From contig CP136061.1 of NCBI GenBank assembly GCA_032622095.1, forward strand, positions 3,596,001 through 3,660,000: a stretch of DNA of 64,000 nt. Direction: 5' to 3'. Source of the DNA: Siphonodentalium dalli. Taxonomy: Eukaryota; Mollusca; Scaphopoda; Gadilida; Siphonodentaliidae. The notes beneath the pieces are model-generated. The model worked only from the letters and a program-made list of their open reading frames with translations, searched no databases and was not told the DNA's origin. This document shows, piece by piece, positions 48,775-59,799 of the stretch. Position 1 is the stretch's first letter; each line of letters begins with the position of its first letter. A program made the translations under genes and the position numbers.

Positions 48775-49915
48775 ATAAGTCCTGAATACAAAGATATAGG
48801 CGCATACACATTTTCTGTGACGGGCCCTTAATATTTTGAACCCCAGATTGGAGCCCGTGTGGAGAAATCCTAAGTCAGCTATACCTGAGTCATGCCCGAA
48901 TGCAAGAGGGTCAAGATTTGCCCCAACGTCTATAATATATCTCCAGAATCCAAAAGTATATGAACACAGACATTCTCTATGCTGGTCCCTTAAATGTTTG
49001 AACCCCAAATGGGAGCATGTGCGGAGAAATCCTAAGTCGGCTATTACCTGAGTCATGCCCGAATGCAAGACGGTCAAGATTTGTCCCAACATCTATAATA
49101 TATCTCCAGAATCCAAACGTATATGAACACAGACATTCTCTATGATGGCCCCTTAAAAGTTTGAATCCCAAATGGGAGCATGTGCGGAGAAAACCTAAGT
49201 CAGCTATACCTGAGTTATGTCCGGGTGCAGCAGGGTCCAGATATACCCCAACGTCCATAGTATACACCCAATATCCAAAGGTATAGGCCCATTCACATTT
49301 TTTTATGATGGTCCCTTAAATGTTTTAATCCGACATTGGAGAAGACCTAACTCAGCTATACCCGAGTCATGTTCAGATGCAGGCGTGTCCAGATATGCCC
49401 CGACATCCATAATATATGCCCAGAATCCAAATATATAGGCCCATACACAATTTCTACGATACCAGAGTCATGATCTGATGCAGGATGGTCCAGATATGTC
49501 CCAGTGTCCATCGCATATGCCCAGAATACAAACGTATAGGCCCATACATATTTTCTATCATGGGCCCTTACAATGTTTGAATCCCAAATTGGAGCCTGTT
49601 CGCAGGAAACCTAAGTCAGCTATACCTGGCACATGTCCGGTGGCAATGGGATCCAGATATACCCCAACATCTATAGTATATGCCCAGAATACAAACATAT
49701 AGGCCCATTCACATGTTTTGTCATGGGGCCCTTACAAGTTTTAACCCCAAATTGGAGCCTGTGCAGAGAAAACCTAAGTCAGCAATACCTGAAACATGTC
49801 CGGGTACAGTAGGGTCCATATATGCATAGTACACACACAGAAGCCAAACGTATAGGCACATTCACATTTTCTATGATGGGCCCTTAATAGTTTGAACTCA
49901 TAATTTGAGCCTGTG
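48775..49915. repeat. About 150-170 bp tandem array, seven copies
   Basis: CCAGAATCCAAA-type markers lie near 48951, 49121, 49270, 49422, 49525, 49685 and 49848. Units share CCTAAGTCAGCTATACCTGA and TTTGAACCCCAAAT. Several antisense and sense open frames across it are products of the repeat. Confidence 0.9.
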
Positions 49916-50700
49916 TCAGGAAACATCATAGATAAATAATAATTTTGATATAAGTTTAGAAATTGGTAAACATAGATAACTCATATTTTAATATCATAAG
50001 TTTTGAAATTGTTATACAATTGCTTCAAAATCATTAATTAACCCAAGTAATTTTGTTCACCTCTGCCTAACCGTACCAATCGATCTACTGGTTTCTCTTG
50101 CGAGAGTGAAAGGAAACAAAAAATTACCCGGTCTGTCTCGGTCTGTCAAAGACCCTTCTATTGAGCCAAGAAACTTCATAGATAAATAATATTTTTAATA
50201 CGATAAATTTAGAAACTGGTTTGTCACACCCTGTACCAGTCATATCAGTTTGTCACATGATTCCCAAATAAAAATCATTCTGTCTCGGCCTATCCCTGAC
50301 CTTTCTATTGAGCTAGTAAACATAGATAAATAATATTTTTAATATGAAAAGTTTAGAAATTGGTTTGTCCCACCATGTACCAGTCAAATAAGTTTGTCCC
50401 ATGATTCCAGAATAAGAACCGATTGAAAATCAGTCTGCCTCGGTCTGTCCCAGACCTTTCTACTGAGTCAGGAAACATCATAGATGAATCATATTTTCAA
50501 TGTGAAAAGTTAATAAATTGCTTTGTCAAACCCTGTACCAGTCAATTCAGTTTGTCCCATGATTGCCAAATAACAATTGCTTCAAAATCAATATGTCTCG
50601 GTCTGCCCCAGACCGTTCTAGTGAGCTAGGAAACATCATAGATAAATAATATTTTTAATATGAAAAGTTTATAAATTGCTTTGTCACACCCTGTCTGTCC
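49916..50700. repeat. About 155-bp tandem array, five copies
   Basis: Units share GAAACATCATAGATAAATAA, then GTTTAGAAATTGGTTTGTC and TCTCGGTCTGTCCCAGACC. It abuts the previous array directly. Confidence 0.9.
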
Positions 50701-50704
50701 CAGT

Positions 50705-51560
50705 TAGAAAGATCAAGTATATATCTACTCAGATGACAGTGAACAAACTGATTCTACTGGGACAGGAGCGAGACAGAAATAAAAATCAAGTCGATTACTC
50801 AGAAAACATGAACCAAACTGATTCTGCTGGGACAGGAGGGATACAGAAACAAATTCAAGTAGGTTTACTCAGGGAACATGGACCGAAATGATTCTACTGG
50901 GACAGGAGGGAGACAGAATAAAAATCAAGTATATTTACTCAGAGAACCGGGACAGAACTAATTCTACTGGGACAGGGGTGAGACAGAAACAAAATCAAGT
51001 AGATTTACTCAGAGAACCGGGACCAACTAAGCTGATTCTACTGGAGAGGAGTGAGACTGAAAAAACAACAAGTAGATTTACTCAGAGAACATGAACCAAA
51101 CTGATTCTACTGGGACAGGAGGGAGACCGAATAAAAATTAAGTAGATTTACTTAGAGAACATGAACCAAACTGATTCTACTGGGACAGGAGGGAGACCGA
51201 GAATAAAATCAAGCAGATTTGCTCAGAGAACACGAACCACGCTGATTCTACTGCGACATGAGTGAGACAGAAACAGAATCAAGTAGGTTTACTCAGAGAA
51301 CCGGGACCGACTAAGCTGATTCTACTGGTACAGGAGTGAGACAGAAAACAAAATCAAGTAGATTTGCTCAGAGAACTGGGACCAAACTGATTATACTGGG
51401 ACAGGAGTGAGACAGAAAAAAACATCCAGTAGATTTGCTCAGGGAACATGGACCAAACTAATTATGCAGGGACATGAGGGAGACAGAAACAATCATCAAG
51501 TAGATTTACTCAGAGAACAGTAAACAAACTGATTGTAATGGGACAGGAGCGAAAAAAAAC
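50705..51560. repeat. About 70-bp tandem array, twelve copies
   Basis: The unit contains TGATTCTACTGGGACAGGAG, GAGACAGAAAC and AGTAGATTTACTCAGAGAAC. The GGGACAGGAG-GAGACAG core is the reverse complement of the CTGTCTC-CTGTCCC core of the preceding array. Confidence 0.95.
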
Positions 51561-52059
51561 TATATACTATTTTTTTTCTGTCTCGGCTTGTCCCAGGACT
51601 TAATACTGAGACGAATATACCTACCTATTTTATGTTGGGCACGTTTCTGGTCATATATGAGTCTGACATGATCGACGTGACAAATTAACACTAACAGTAA
51701 CGTTACATTGCAGCATCATAAATCAATGGGTGTACTCCATTCGCACAATTAGGCGAGGTGTTTTTTTTAATTGTTCTAATTATAGGATTTTTAAAGAATG
51801 GTCCCCTAACCTCCACCAAACTCATCCACCCAATATGAAATTTTTACCTATGTACGGCCAAAGTTAATTCATTGTGGTGTTTTATTCTCTCATACAAATG
51901 TCAGCAGTTATTTAGTCAGATTACGTTATATGAGTTATCTCCCTTCCGGATTAGCATAGATATGCGATTTGCTATATATAATCCTATACGTGTCCCTTGG
52001 TGTCCGGTTAATATGTTTATTAAAATTTAATATGGGCGGGTTAGATATCTAGAGAATAT
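51561..52059. other. Intergenic sequence, no gene seen
   Basis: It contains one more CTGTCTCGGCTTGTCCCAGG motif at about 51577 in the orientation of the 155-bp array. Otherwise unremarkable. Confidence 0.5.
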
Positions 52060-52208
52060 CTACACTTTTTGGTTGGATGTGGTAATTATCTCATGAGTGA
52101 TGACAAAACAAATGAATTTCCACGAGTGGCTCTGGCACGAGTGGAAATTCATTGTTTTGTTTTTGTCATCACGATGAGATAATTTCCACATCCAACCAAA
52201 AAGTGTAA
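52060..52208. repeat. Near-perfect hairpin, arms about 67 bp
   Basis: CTACACTTTTTGGTTGGATG pairs with its inverse at 52188-52208. The arms run through AATGAATTTCCAC to a centre at about 52130. Confidence 0.85.
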
Positions 52209-52736
52209 ATGCTCTGTTTATTATCTGCTCCGCTCAGTTGGCCCATGGCTCAACTCGAAAGAAGAGTAAAAAGTGCTAATTTTTATACCCAAGCAGAGTC
52301 ATGATAATAAGATTGTGCATATAAAAATTGTTCCACATTTTCAGACAGATTGGTTGATGGCTAAATGGGCTAACGTCACCATAGAATGTATAACAAATAA
52401 ATTAACTAGTCACATATTGTAATGTGTTTAACTCTAGTTCAATGTGATAATATCTCGTCTAGTACTTTTAATTTTAGCGCAGATGGATACGAGTGAGATA
52501 TCGATATCTCACTATACGGATAACGGTTTTTGTCTGAGGCAAAATACTACTGCTTGATAGTTTAGCATATAATAAATGTTTATATCTAACGCAATGCGAA
52601 TCAGGTGACCAAAACTATAAGATGTGTCCATTTGTATGACTGCACATTAGAGTGGTTATTTCGGACGATTAAGTAAGTAAGTAATGCTTTATTCTCAGCC
52701 ATTATACATGGTACACGAGAAAACGTATATATGTTA
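52209..52736. other. Intergenic sequence, no gene seen
   Basis: A short AAGT repeat lies at about 52670-52683, just outside the transposon. Confidence 0.5.
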
Positions 52737-53149
52737 CAGTCAATATGTCAAATCAGTCATTTGGCAAAATGTCTAAAATGTTCAGTCATTTGGTGAAATG
52801 CCTGTGACCGCCAGTCATTTGACCAAATGCCTAAAATTTTCAGTCATTTGGCCAGATGACTGAAATTCACTGCCCTGAATTTGACAGATTGCCTAAATGG
52901 TAATTTTATTTGTAGTCAATATGTCAAATTGGCCAAATGACTTAATTTTATTTTAGTCAATATGTCAAATTAGCCAAATGACTGAAAATCACCGACCTGA
53001 ATTTGACAGTTTGCCTTATTGGGAATTTAATTTTTAGTCAATATGTCAAATTATGTATAAACATTACTTTTTTTGTTTTGTTGATGAACGAAGTGTCACA
53101 GCGAAAACGTGTTCGACCAATGACAAAGAGTGTGGTTGTTAGGTTGATA

Positions 53150-53290
53150 TTGTCAACCAGAAACGACGACTCCTCAACCAGAAACGACGACTCCTCAACC
53201 AGAAACGACGACTCCTCAACCAGAAACGACGACTCTTCAACAAGAAATGACGACTCCTCAACCAGAAACTACGACACCAGAAACTACGAA
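53150..53290 (+). repeat. 21-bp coding minisatellite
   Basis: Unit CAACCAGAAACGACGACTCCT, about six copies, encoding QPETTTP in the transposon ORF frame. Repeats of this kind slip easily. The minus-strand frame across them (53139-53657) is a shadow. Confidence 0.9.
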
Positions 53291-53789
53291 TCAACTGGAA
53301 CCAACGAGCAATATAGCCAAGAAAAGAAAACTTGCAATTACAGCACAGCAGGAACAAGCCGAACGTGTGGTAAAGCGAAGCCGGGTGATTCTGAAGGATG
53401 CATGTTCCGTTGGTGACAACGTGGAAGTTCCCATTCCATATGTTGACAGGGGACGTGGTGATCCAAGAAACATTTTGGGTGTTATCACAGCTGTAGACAA
53501 TGGACAATATACCATAGGTTGCCCTTCGAGTATTCCGAAGGGAAAATACAGTCGACACCAGTTTGATGTATGTCCCCAGCGGCTTCTGAGTGAATCGGGC
53601 ATCAACGGTGATAGCAGTGTGTCCCTTCGACAAGCCAACAAAAAAGAGTCTCAACACGGTGGTCAGGGTTTCGTGAAGTGCACTTGCAATGGACCTAAGA
53701 GATATAAGAGTAAGCGATGTGCTTGTTTCAAGAATAATGTTCTATGCAATAGTAGATGTCATAAGAGTGTCAATTGTTCTAATAAATGA
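53247..53789 (+). CDS. C-terminal fragment of an integrase-like transposon protein with CXC domain
   Basis: 180 codons from the first Met; the frame is open back to a TGA at 53145-53147. Residues 1-25, and the codons before the Met, are a QPETTTP heptad encoded by a 21-bp tandem repeat. A basic segment KKRKL / KRSR may be a nuclear localisation signal. Residues 54-105 (VGDNVEVPIPYVDRGRGDPR, then YSRHQFDVC) resemble the small domain that follows the catalytic core in KRBA2/SCAND3-like integrases of Ginger-type transposons. The tail (residues 140-180) is cysteine-rich with CTCNGPKRYKSKRCACFKNN and further CxxxC spacing, like a tesmin/TSO1 CXC motif that binds zinc and DNA. The DDE catalytic core is absent, so this cannot act as a transposase. 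It may bind element ends. The family assignment is from memory. Confidence 0.7.
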   Translation: MTTPQPETTTPETTNQLEPTSNIAKKRKLAITAQQEQAERVVKRSRVILKDACSVGDNVEVPIPYVDRGRGDPRNILGVITAVDNGQYTIGCPSSIPKGKYSRHQFDVCPQRLLSESGINGDSSVSLRQANKKESQHGGQGFVKCTCNGPKRYKSKRCACFKNNVLCNSRCHKSVNCSNK

Positions 53790-53831
53790 TAATATTTTGT
53801 GTTGCATGTTTTGATTATTCATTTTTGTTAT

Positions 53832-53837
53832 AATAAA
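53832..53837 (+). terminator. Polyadenylation signal AATAAA
   Basis: Lies 43 bases after the stop codon of the transposon ORF. A further AAATAAATA follows at once. Confidence 0.5.
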
Positions 53838-54377
53838 GATAAATAAATATGAAATATCGTTCAGTTATTTAAATAAAAACCCATAAATACTCTTCAGTCA
53901 TTTGGCCAAATGACTGGTGGTCAATTTCAGTCATCTGGCCAAATGACTGAAACTTTTAGGCATTTGGCCAAATGACTGGCGGTCACAGGCATTTCACCAA
54001 ATGACTGAAATTTTAGGCATTTGGCCAAATGACTGATTTTGACATATTGACATATATACTATATACAAATTAGAATTTTCCAGGGTTTGTTCCGAATATT
54101 GGAACGTACTGTAATTACAAGTAGACATAGATAAAATACAATGCAGAAACCAATCAGTTGCGATCCAATTTTGCATTATCATGTCCGGATTAGAAAAATC
54201 AAATTTCGACAGACCTATATAAAGATTCTAAGCGAACTAAAAAACGAAATTACATTAGGTATACATCATGATCAATATATAGTGCGCTGTTTTGTCATTG
54301 TTTTTTTAAACCAAGATGTAAATAACGATGTACCAATATCACGCACATGATTATTATCTGTAATGAAATTGAGTTAT

Positions 54378-54590
54378 ATAATATATATACACACTTGCAT
54401 ATACATATATATATATATATATATATACCACACACATACATACATATCATCACATACATATAAACACACATACATACATACACCTACGCACACATATACA
54501 TACACATACATATATATCAATACACATGTATTTATATACACATATATTCATATATATATATACGCCTACACATACGCATATGTATAATGG
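54378..54590. repeat. TA/CA/CATA microsatellite
   Basis: Mixed (TA)n and (CATA)n runs. Reading frames here are Tyr/His/Thr artefacts. Confidence 0.9.
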
Positions 54591-54783
54591 CATACTCGTT
54601 ATTCCTTATGAAAACTTGCATGTCTAAATCACGTAGAAACCATAAAAATAGCAACATAATATGCATCGTTTTACTATGAATGAATAAAATACGACGTGAT
54701 CTTCACATATATGTATGTCTGCATGTTCACACATACAGACGCACACACATATAAGCACCACGCTCGCCAACTAATTTGAATAG

Positions 54784-55236
54784 TTATTTAAATTGCTTCA
54801 ACCCGATTTTTATCAAGTTAGAAAGTTTTTTGAGCTTCATTGTTTCAGAAGAATTTAATAAACCATAAAAATACTCTCGCGATGGATTTTGCCAGATCGA
54901 TTCGTCAATATATTTCATCCGGCATTCACGTAATTTTGGACAAACTATTACAAAATGATATTCGTCGCACATGGTGGCGCCACATAACTGACAGGAGCCA
55001 ATTCATAAAATCCTTTTATTTTGGTTCTTAGATTTTGCCCACTTCATAGTCTCAACGCATAATCTATGATTTGAGGTACGAATTCTCGGTAGCGAGATAA
55101 TTGAATTAAAAGGACATTCAACATAAAAACGACTAAGTGAAAGACATTTTTTCAAGTTACGATAGAATTCTCTTCGTGACGATTGAGATACTATTCCACT
55201 GACAAAAAAATTGTCAAATAGTGTTTTTTTCTCGGC
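54784..55236 (-). pseudogene. LINE ORF2 C-terminus
   Basis: A minus-strand frame of about 150 codons with a single in-frame TGA at 55003-55005. It reads TLFDNFF, REFYRNLKKCLSLSRFYV, then RTSNHRLCVET. After the stop it continues with CQLCGATMCDEYHFVIVCP, a C-x2-C...H-x4-C zinc-knuckle-like motif, and ends with a Lys-rich tail and TAA at 54784. This layout (SNHxLxxETG, CxxC, DExHFxxxC) is the standard C-terminus of non-LTR retrotransposon ORF2 and matches the tail of the plus-strand remnant at 33320-33480. The reverse transcriptase is missing, so it is a 5'-truncated copy. Confidence 0.8.
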
Positions 55237-55254
55237 CGTTTGGATTCACATCTC

Positions 55255-55780
55255 TTCGAATGTAAGTTTATTTTACATTGATATTGGCAACTACTCTTTG
55301 TTGAAAATTCAACCACGTGCATTGCATTATAGAACATATTTTCGGACATCACCAATAATATGAATTACAATCCCTTTCGGTCTTTGAATGTAAGTTTATT
55401 TTACATGTATATTCTGCAACTATTCTTTGTTGCAAATACAACCTCTACATTTCTTTATATAACACATTATCGGATATCACTAATAATATGAATATCAATC
55501 AATTTCGATCATTTTGTTGACCATTTATGAGGGATTATTTTTCAAATATGGCATACCAGTACTGTGTGAGTCATTTGTGTAAATGTTAATTCTGTCGAAA
55601 GTCATGCAACTTATAGCATCTATTGTAAATATTTGCTGAATTTCAATCTCTTTCGGCCATTTTGTTCACAGTTATGAGGGGTTAATTTTCAAATATGGCC
55701 TATCAGTATGTGTAATTTGTACATATGTCGATTCAATGTAAAGTCGTGTAAAGTATATCGTCTATTGTTAATATTCTATA
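55255..55780. repeat. Degenerate tandem repeat, unit about 127-150 bp
   Basis: TGTAAGTTTATTTTACAT starts at 55261 and 55388. TCATTTTGTTGACC/CCATTTTGTTCACA with TTTCAAATATGGC recurs at 55510 and 55662. Confidence 0.75.
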
Positions 55781-57162
55781 TATTTCGATACGATCATATC
55801 GTGGACACCATGTTGAATTGTGAATTTCCCCCAAAGAGAATTTCAGTGGATTTTGGATATATTTTTCTACAGTGTCATCCGCACGGAATGACACCAAAAC
55901 CGCCGTGTTAACAATTGCTTCAAGGTGATACGCCCATTGACCAAACTATTACTGGCGTGGCAACGGATCCGGAACCGAATGCTAACAGCGCCTGAAATTT
56001 CCCAGATGTCGCTCATCCATCCAATGATCAACAGGGCTGGCTCGATGTCTGCTCTGCTTCGGTGATTACAGACGGCCAAGGTGTCAAACGACTGTGATCA
56101 AGAGGCGTATGATCTATACCTCTCGTGCAGAAGAGTAATCGGCCTCACGCCCTCACCCAGGTGTGTACTCGGTGCGTACAGGGCGTCTGACGACTGTGAC
56201 CAAGAGATGACATTATACAGTTGTCGCCCGCTGTCGAGGGAGACATTGGGATGTGTCACCCGCCTGTGAACGGAATGTCGCCAGAGGAACGCAGCTCCGA
56301 GGGAGACATGCATTCAGTTCTTGAGCTGGTGACAAATCTCATTATACCTCATATTAAAAGCCTATGTTAATTTCCCATATGGTGTGATTTTACAATTTGC
56401 AATGTTTCCCGCCCATGAAACATTGCCGGTCACCATTTTATGCAATGTTTACCGCTCCGACCGAAATAGTCCGAACATGTTCACGGAAGCACCCGAACGA
56501 AATTTTATGAGGTATTTTTACCGTGACATTCAAATCGGAAACCCGAAATCGCCACGATTCAAACGACTTCCGCATTTTTCAAAGTAAACATCATGGATGC
56601 CGGTGTCAAATCGAAGCGATTCGCGGATGTTTCACTCGATGATTACATTTTCGGAACTGGTTCCTCGGGGAGACAATCCGCAATGTTGCCCTCGGGCCAG
56701 GTCACCATTTTTATAATGTTTCCAGAGAAGAAGGGCAACAATTGGTTTGTTATCCGATTACTCTAGAGACAAATTCCTTGTCATTCACATGCACGATGTT
56801 GCATGAGTCATCGCATTGCACGAGTGCTTTCTCAACATTCGTTACTTATATTCACACTCAACTGACAAAAGAGTGCGTGGAAGTTTAATCTGCAATTGCA
56901 AAGCAAGTGTGTGTTTGTCATTTCGACAAATGCCATAAGAAATAGTGTCTACTTGAGTGCATATACGGCATTTGGGGACCATGTTAGATCTCATGTTTTC
57001 TTTGACCAATCGGTGTGAAATTTGGTGAGTCGTCTTTTACGATGGGACACATTGGACGCGTGGTTGAAAAGTTAAAAACGCGCCAAAAACGTGACCGAGT
57101 TATACACAGACACACGCACATATACACGACGACTGGTTATATATATATATATGTATATATAT
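55781..57162. other. More GC-rich block with CpGs, 55.9-56.8 kb
   Basis: Base composition rises compared with the surroundings, and CG dinucleotides are frequent (for example 56445-56570 and 56595-56700). It could be a promoter-proximal region or a young insertion. A possible gene start at 56593 is listed separately. Confidence 0.35.
56593..56766 (+). CDS. Short ORF, possible first exon or element N-terminus
   Basis: 57 codons: Met, a Lys-rich start, KRFADVSLDDYIFGTGSSGR, then MLPSGQVT and a stop. A GTCACC donor-like site after PSGQ (about 56700) could end a coding exon. The K-R-F-A-D-V-S string recalls the N-termini of KIAA1958-like (Crypton-derived) proteins common in invertebrate genomes, but the likeness covers only about eight residues. 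ATG context (AACATCATGG) is acceptable. It sits in the CpG-richer block. It could equally be chance. Confidence 0.25.
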   Translation: MDAGVKSKRFADVSLDDYIFGTGSSGRQSAMLPSGQVTIFIMFPEKKGNNWFVIRLL

Positions 57163-57322
57163 GCGAGTCTCTCATAGGGAGCCTCGCATATATAAGAGAA
57201 TGCACTGGCTTACAAGGTCAAGGTAAATATTGTTAGGCCAATGTATTCTCTTATATATGCTAGGCTCCATATGGGATACTCGCATATGTAAGAGAATGCA
57301 TTGGCACAGGGTTTCCGCAAAA
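57163..57322. mobile_element. Dispersed palindromic element, copy 2
   Basis: Same family as 6350-6528: TATATAAGAGAATGCACTGGC and its inverse, ATTGGCACAGGGTTTCCGCA at the right end. Confidence 0.75.
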
Positions 57323-58330
57323 TTTAAGGAAGCTCCAGTCATGGAAGGGTTAATGGCCAGATGCACGTTTTGCCAAAATGTCCTTGTATTTAAAAATGTA
57401 TTTTTTCCAAATCCGTCAGGAATTTCTATTTAAGAGCCATCGACCCAATGGATATTATAAACTCATTTACTTTACTTATATGGCACGAAAAATAGTTGAA
57501 ATTTCAATCAATTATTGGGCTCAGATGTGTTCTGGGTCGTGGGTTCATAACCAAGTTATAGCTGACCACTATATCTCTTAACACTGTGGCCTAATTCAAG
57601 TTGATAGCTCCCTGCTGGTGTTGACCACACTGTATATCAAGGTTTATATTTATTAGGCGGGAATATCTGGGACTGATTTAGTCTTCATTATAATATATGG
57701 GGCTATGATCCTATATTATGCAATTAAAAATCTAACTCAACATTATGATACCAATGATGCCTCCACTCGAGCCAAGACAATAAGCTATTTTGTGATTTGA
57801 GTGTTGTGTGGAAAAATTAATTATTCTGGAACTTCTTGGTACCGAAAGGGATAAAAAAGAATTTTATATTGTCAATCTCTCAAGTGTTTTAAAATCCATT
57901 GTTTTTATCGTCTCTTTATTATTATTCAGATATATATTTTTTTCCCCTGGATGTGTGCAAAACGTGCGTCTCCCACCTAAAGACCTGCTGTTGGGGTATC
58001 GGTTGGGTAGATGGTGCATTTGGACCGAATGCACTCCCGCTACTCTTCAATGATGGCCTTTACGCCCAGAATCGTGGGTGAGAGTTATCATTGCTCGTAT
58101 AACTTCGGATGAGGTTAAATGTATGGTTTGCGTATATGAATATAGAGGGTAGCCTTTCACAGGCATGCTGATATCAGAGGTTCGTTAAATGTCAAAAAAC
58201 GAGATTTATAAGTAAACAAACCCTTATTTTCCAAAGGATTTCGATTTGCCGCACAATCAGAAATTGCATGCAAACAATACAATAACCGATCGTATCGTCA
58301 CTTTACCCTTTTCTATCACGGTAGGTGATA
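57323..58330. other. Intergenic sequence, no supported gene
   Basis: The frame at 57808-58053 contains a Cys-rich alternative reading (57950-58080) but no recognised motif. Confidence 0.4.
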
Positions 58331-58496
58331 TTTAAGAAATGAATGTAGTGGGTGTGTGTGTGTTATTGGGGGATACAGTACTGTGGTCGTTGGGGTACAT
58401 TGTGTAAACAGCTAAGCTAAACTAAATGTACCCTCAACGACCACGGCGCAGTATCCCCCAATAACACACACCCATGCAGTACATTCATTTCTTATA
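58331..58496. mobile_element. Foldback element, 166 bp
   Basis: AAGAAATGAATGTA...TACATTCATTTCTT, arms about 70 bp, pairing through TTATTGGGGGATAC and GTGGTCGTTG. The loop is at about 58405-58425. Confidence 0.85.
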
Positions 58497-59680
58497 TTTA
58501 TAGAATTTTGATTATTTATTCCCATAACAAAGCTGAGTGTATTCTTGTTTATTTCCACAAAATGGCGGATAATTTGAGAACAGCCCACGCAGCACATTAA
58601 GTCAGTCCGATATTAGATTTTCAAACGCTTAACTGCGATAACGTGGTCGATATAAATAACTGACTTCAGATGCAATTCAGCTGAACTTTGAAAACACGCC
58701 CAATTATTCTGCTGACAGCTTTTAGTGATCATGTCAGATTGGGTCAACAATTTGTAAATTCCTGTTCGTGATACACTCAAGATATATCTGAATTATTGGG
58801 ATGTAAACTAGGTGACCCAATTGGCAGTTGACCAATCACCAAACAAGATTTAGTGTATCGCGGACAGACTATGTAAATATATCATTTTGAAGACAGATTA
58901 AGCATTCATAGGTTCTCGTGAATTCCCGGGCTCCACGTGTACATCTTTTGAATGAAAGTCCGTTATAGAAGAGTTACCGAAGGGGACTCGGTCCGAAAAA
59001 CAGCATCAACCCAACCAGCAGCTGTTCTGGACCGAGAAGACTTGGTCTAATTAGGTGAGCGCCCAGGACCCAAAAATGGCCGTATTTAAGAAGTTTGATA
59101 TACCTATGGTACTTAAGCGATTTGTATATGTCATATGAAAGGTTAGATTATATGCTACAAGATAGGACCTGTCAAAATAATTTGAAAGTGGTGCGGTAAC
59201 CATGGAAACGGTAACCCGACTTCCATGAAATTAGCAATATTTTAGCCACTATCACAATAATATACAGTTCTTGTTTTACTGTTCCACTAGAATGAGGACC
59301 AAATGTGTGTTGTATTACGACAGTCTCATTTTACAAACTACCCTATGCATTCAGACTTCATTCGCTTCTCTTTTTAATGTTTATCTGAAAATGTTCGTCA
59401 TTTTGGTGTGATTTAAGTGATTTAAGTGTTTTGTTTATGGGGAAACTGGTGAAAATTGGAATGACATTCCTTTTTGAGAATGACAGTTTATCTATCAGAG
59501 TGTAATATTATTTGAATTCACAGGAATGACAGCATGGGATGTGTGGGAAGTTTTTGTTTAGGGATTTTGGGCTAACGATGTAATGACATTGGCAACGTAA
59601 TGGCATCACGTGAGCGTCCAAACACCTTGTCGAAACCGGATAGAGTATTAATTACATAGTGGAGCAGCAGAGACCAGAAA
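58497..59680. other. Intergenic sequence, no gene seen
   Basis: Nothing stands out beyond a small near-palindrome GGACTCGGTCCG / GGACCGAGAAG around 58983-59040. Confidence 0.45.
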
Positions 59681-59799
59681 ATGGTCTTATTTTTTGTATT
59701 AGTTGAATCATGTCGCCAACCACCAAGCCGTATTATATATCAAATTGTTCGCACGGATATGGGAAATATGAAAACTGAGTTAGCCAGAAACCTAAATAT

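Larger units (their letters stand above)
52737..54050 (+). mobile_element. DNA transposon with palindrome-built termini, 1.3 kb
   Basis: The first and last 130-150 bp are inverted copies of each other. They consist of repeated AGTCATTTGGCCAAATGACT (a 20-bp perfect palindrome) alternating with the half-length variants CAGTCATTTGGTGAAATGCC and GCCTAAAATTTTCAG. TCAATATGTCAAAT is the outermost motif and recurs inside at 52915, 52958 and 53037. Between the termini lies one plus-strand ORF that keeps only the C-terminal part of an integrase-like protein. The element therefore looks internally deleted and dependent on a full copy elsewhere. Target duplication not resolved because the flanks are TATA-rich. 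Confidence 0.85.

Noticed and set aside
48769-49702. Several 70-107 codon ORFs with repeating peptides
   Set aside because: Frames forced by the tandem array; copies carry indels that change the frame.
53139-53657. 172-codon minus-strand ORF with FWLRSRR repeats
   Set aside because: Antisense shadow of the plus-strand transposon ORF and its 21-bp repeat.
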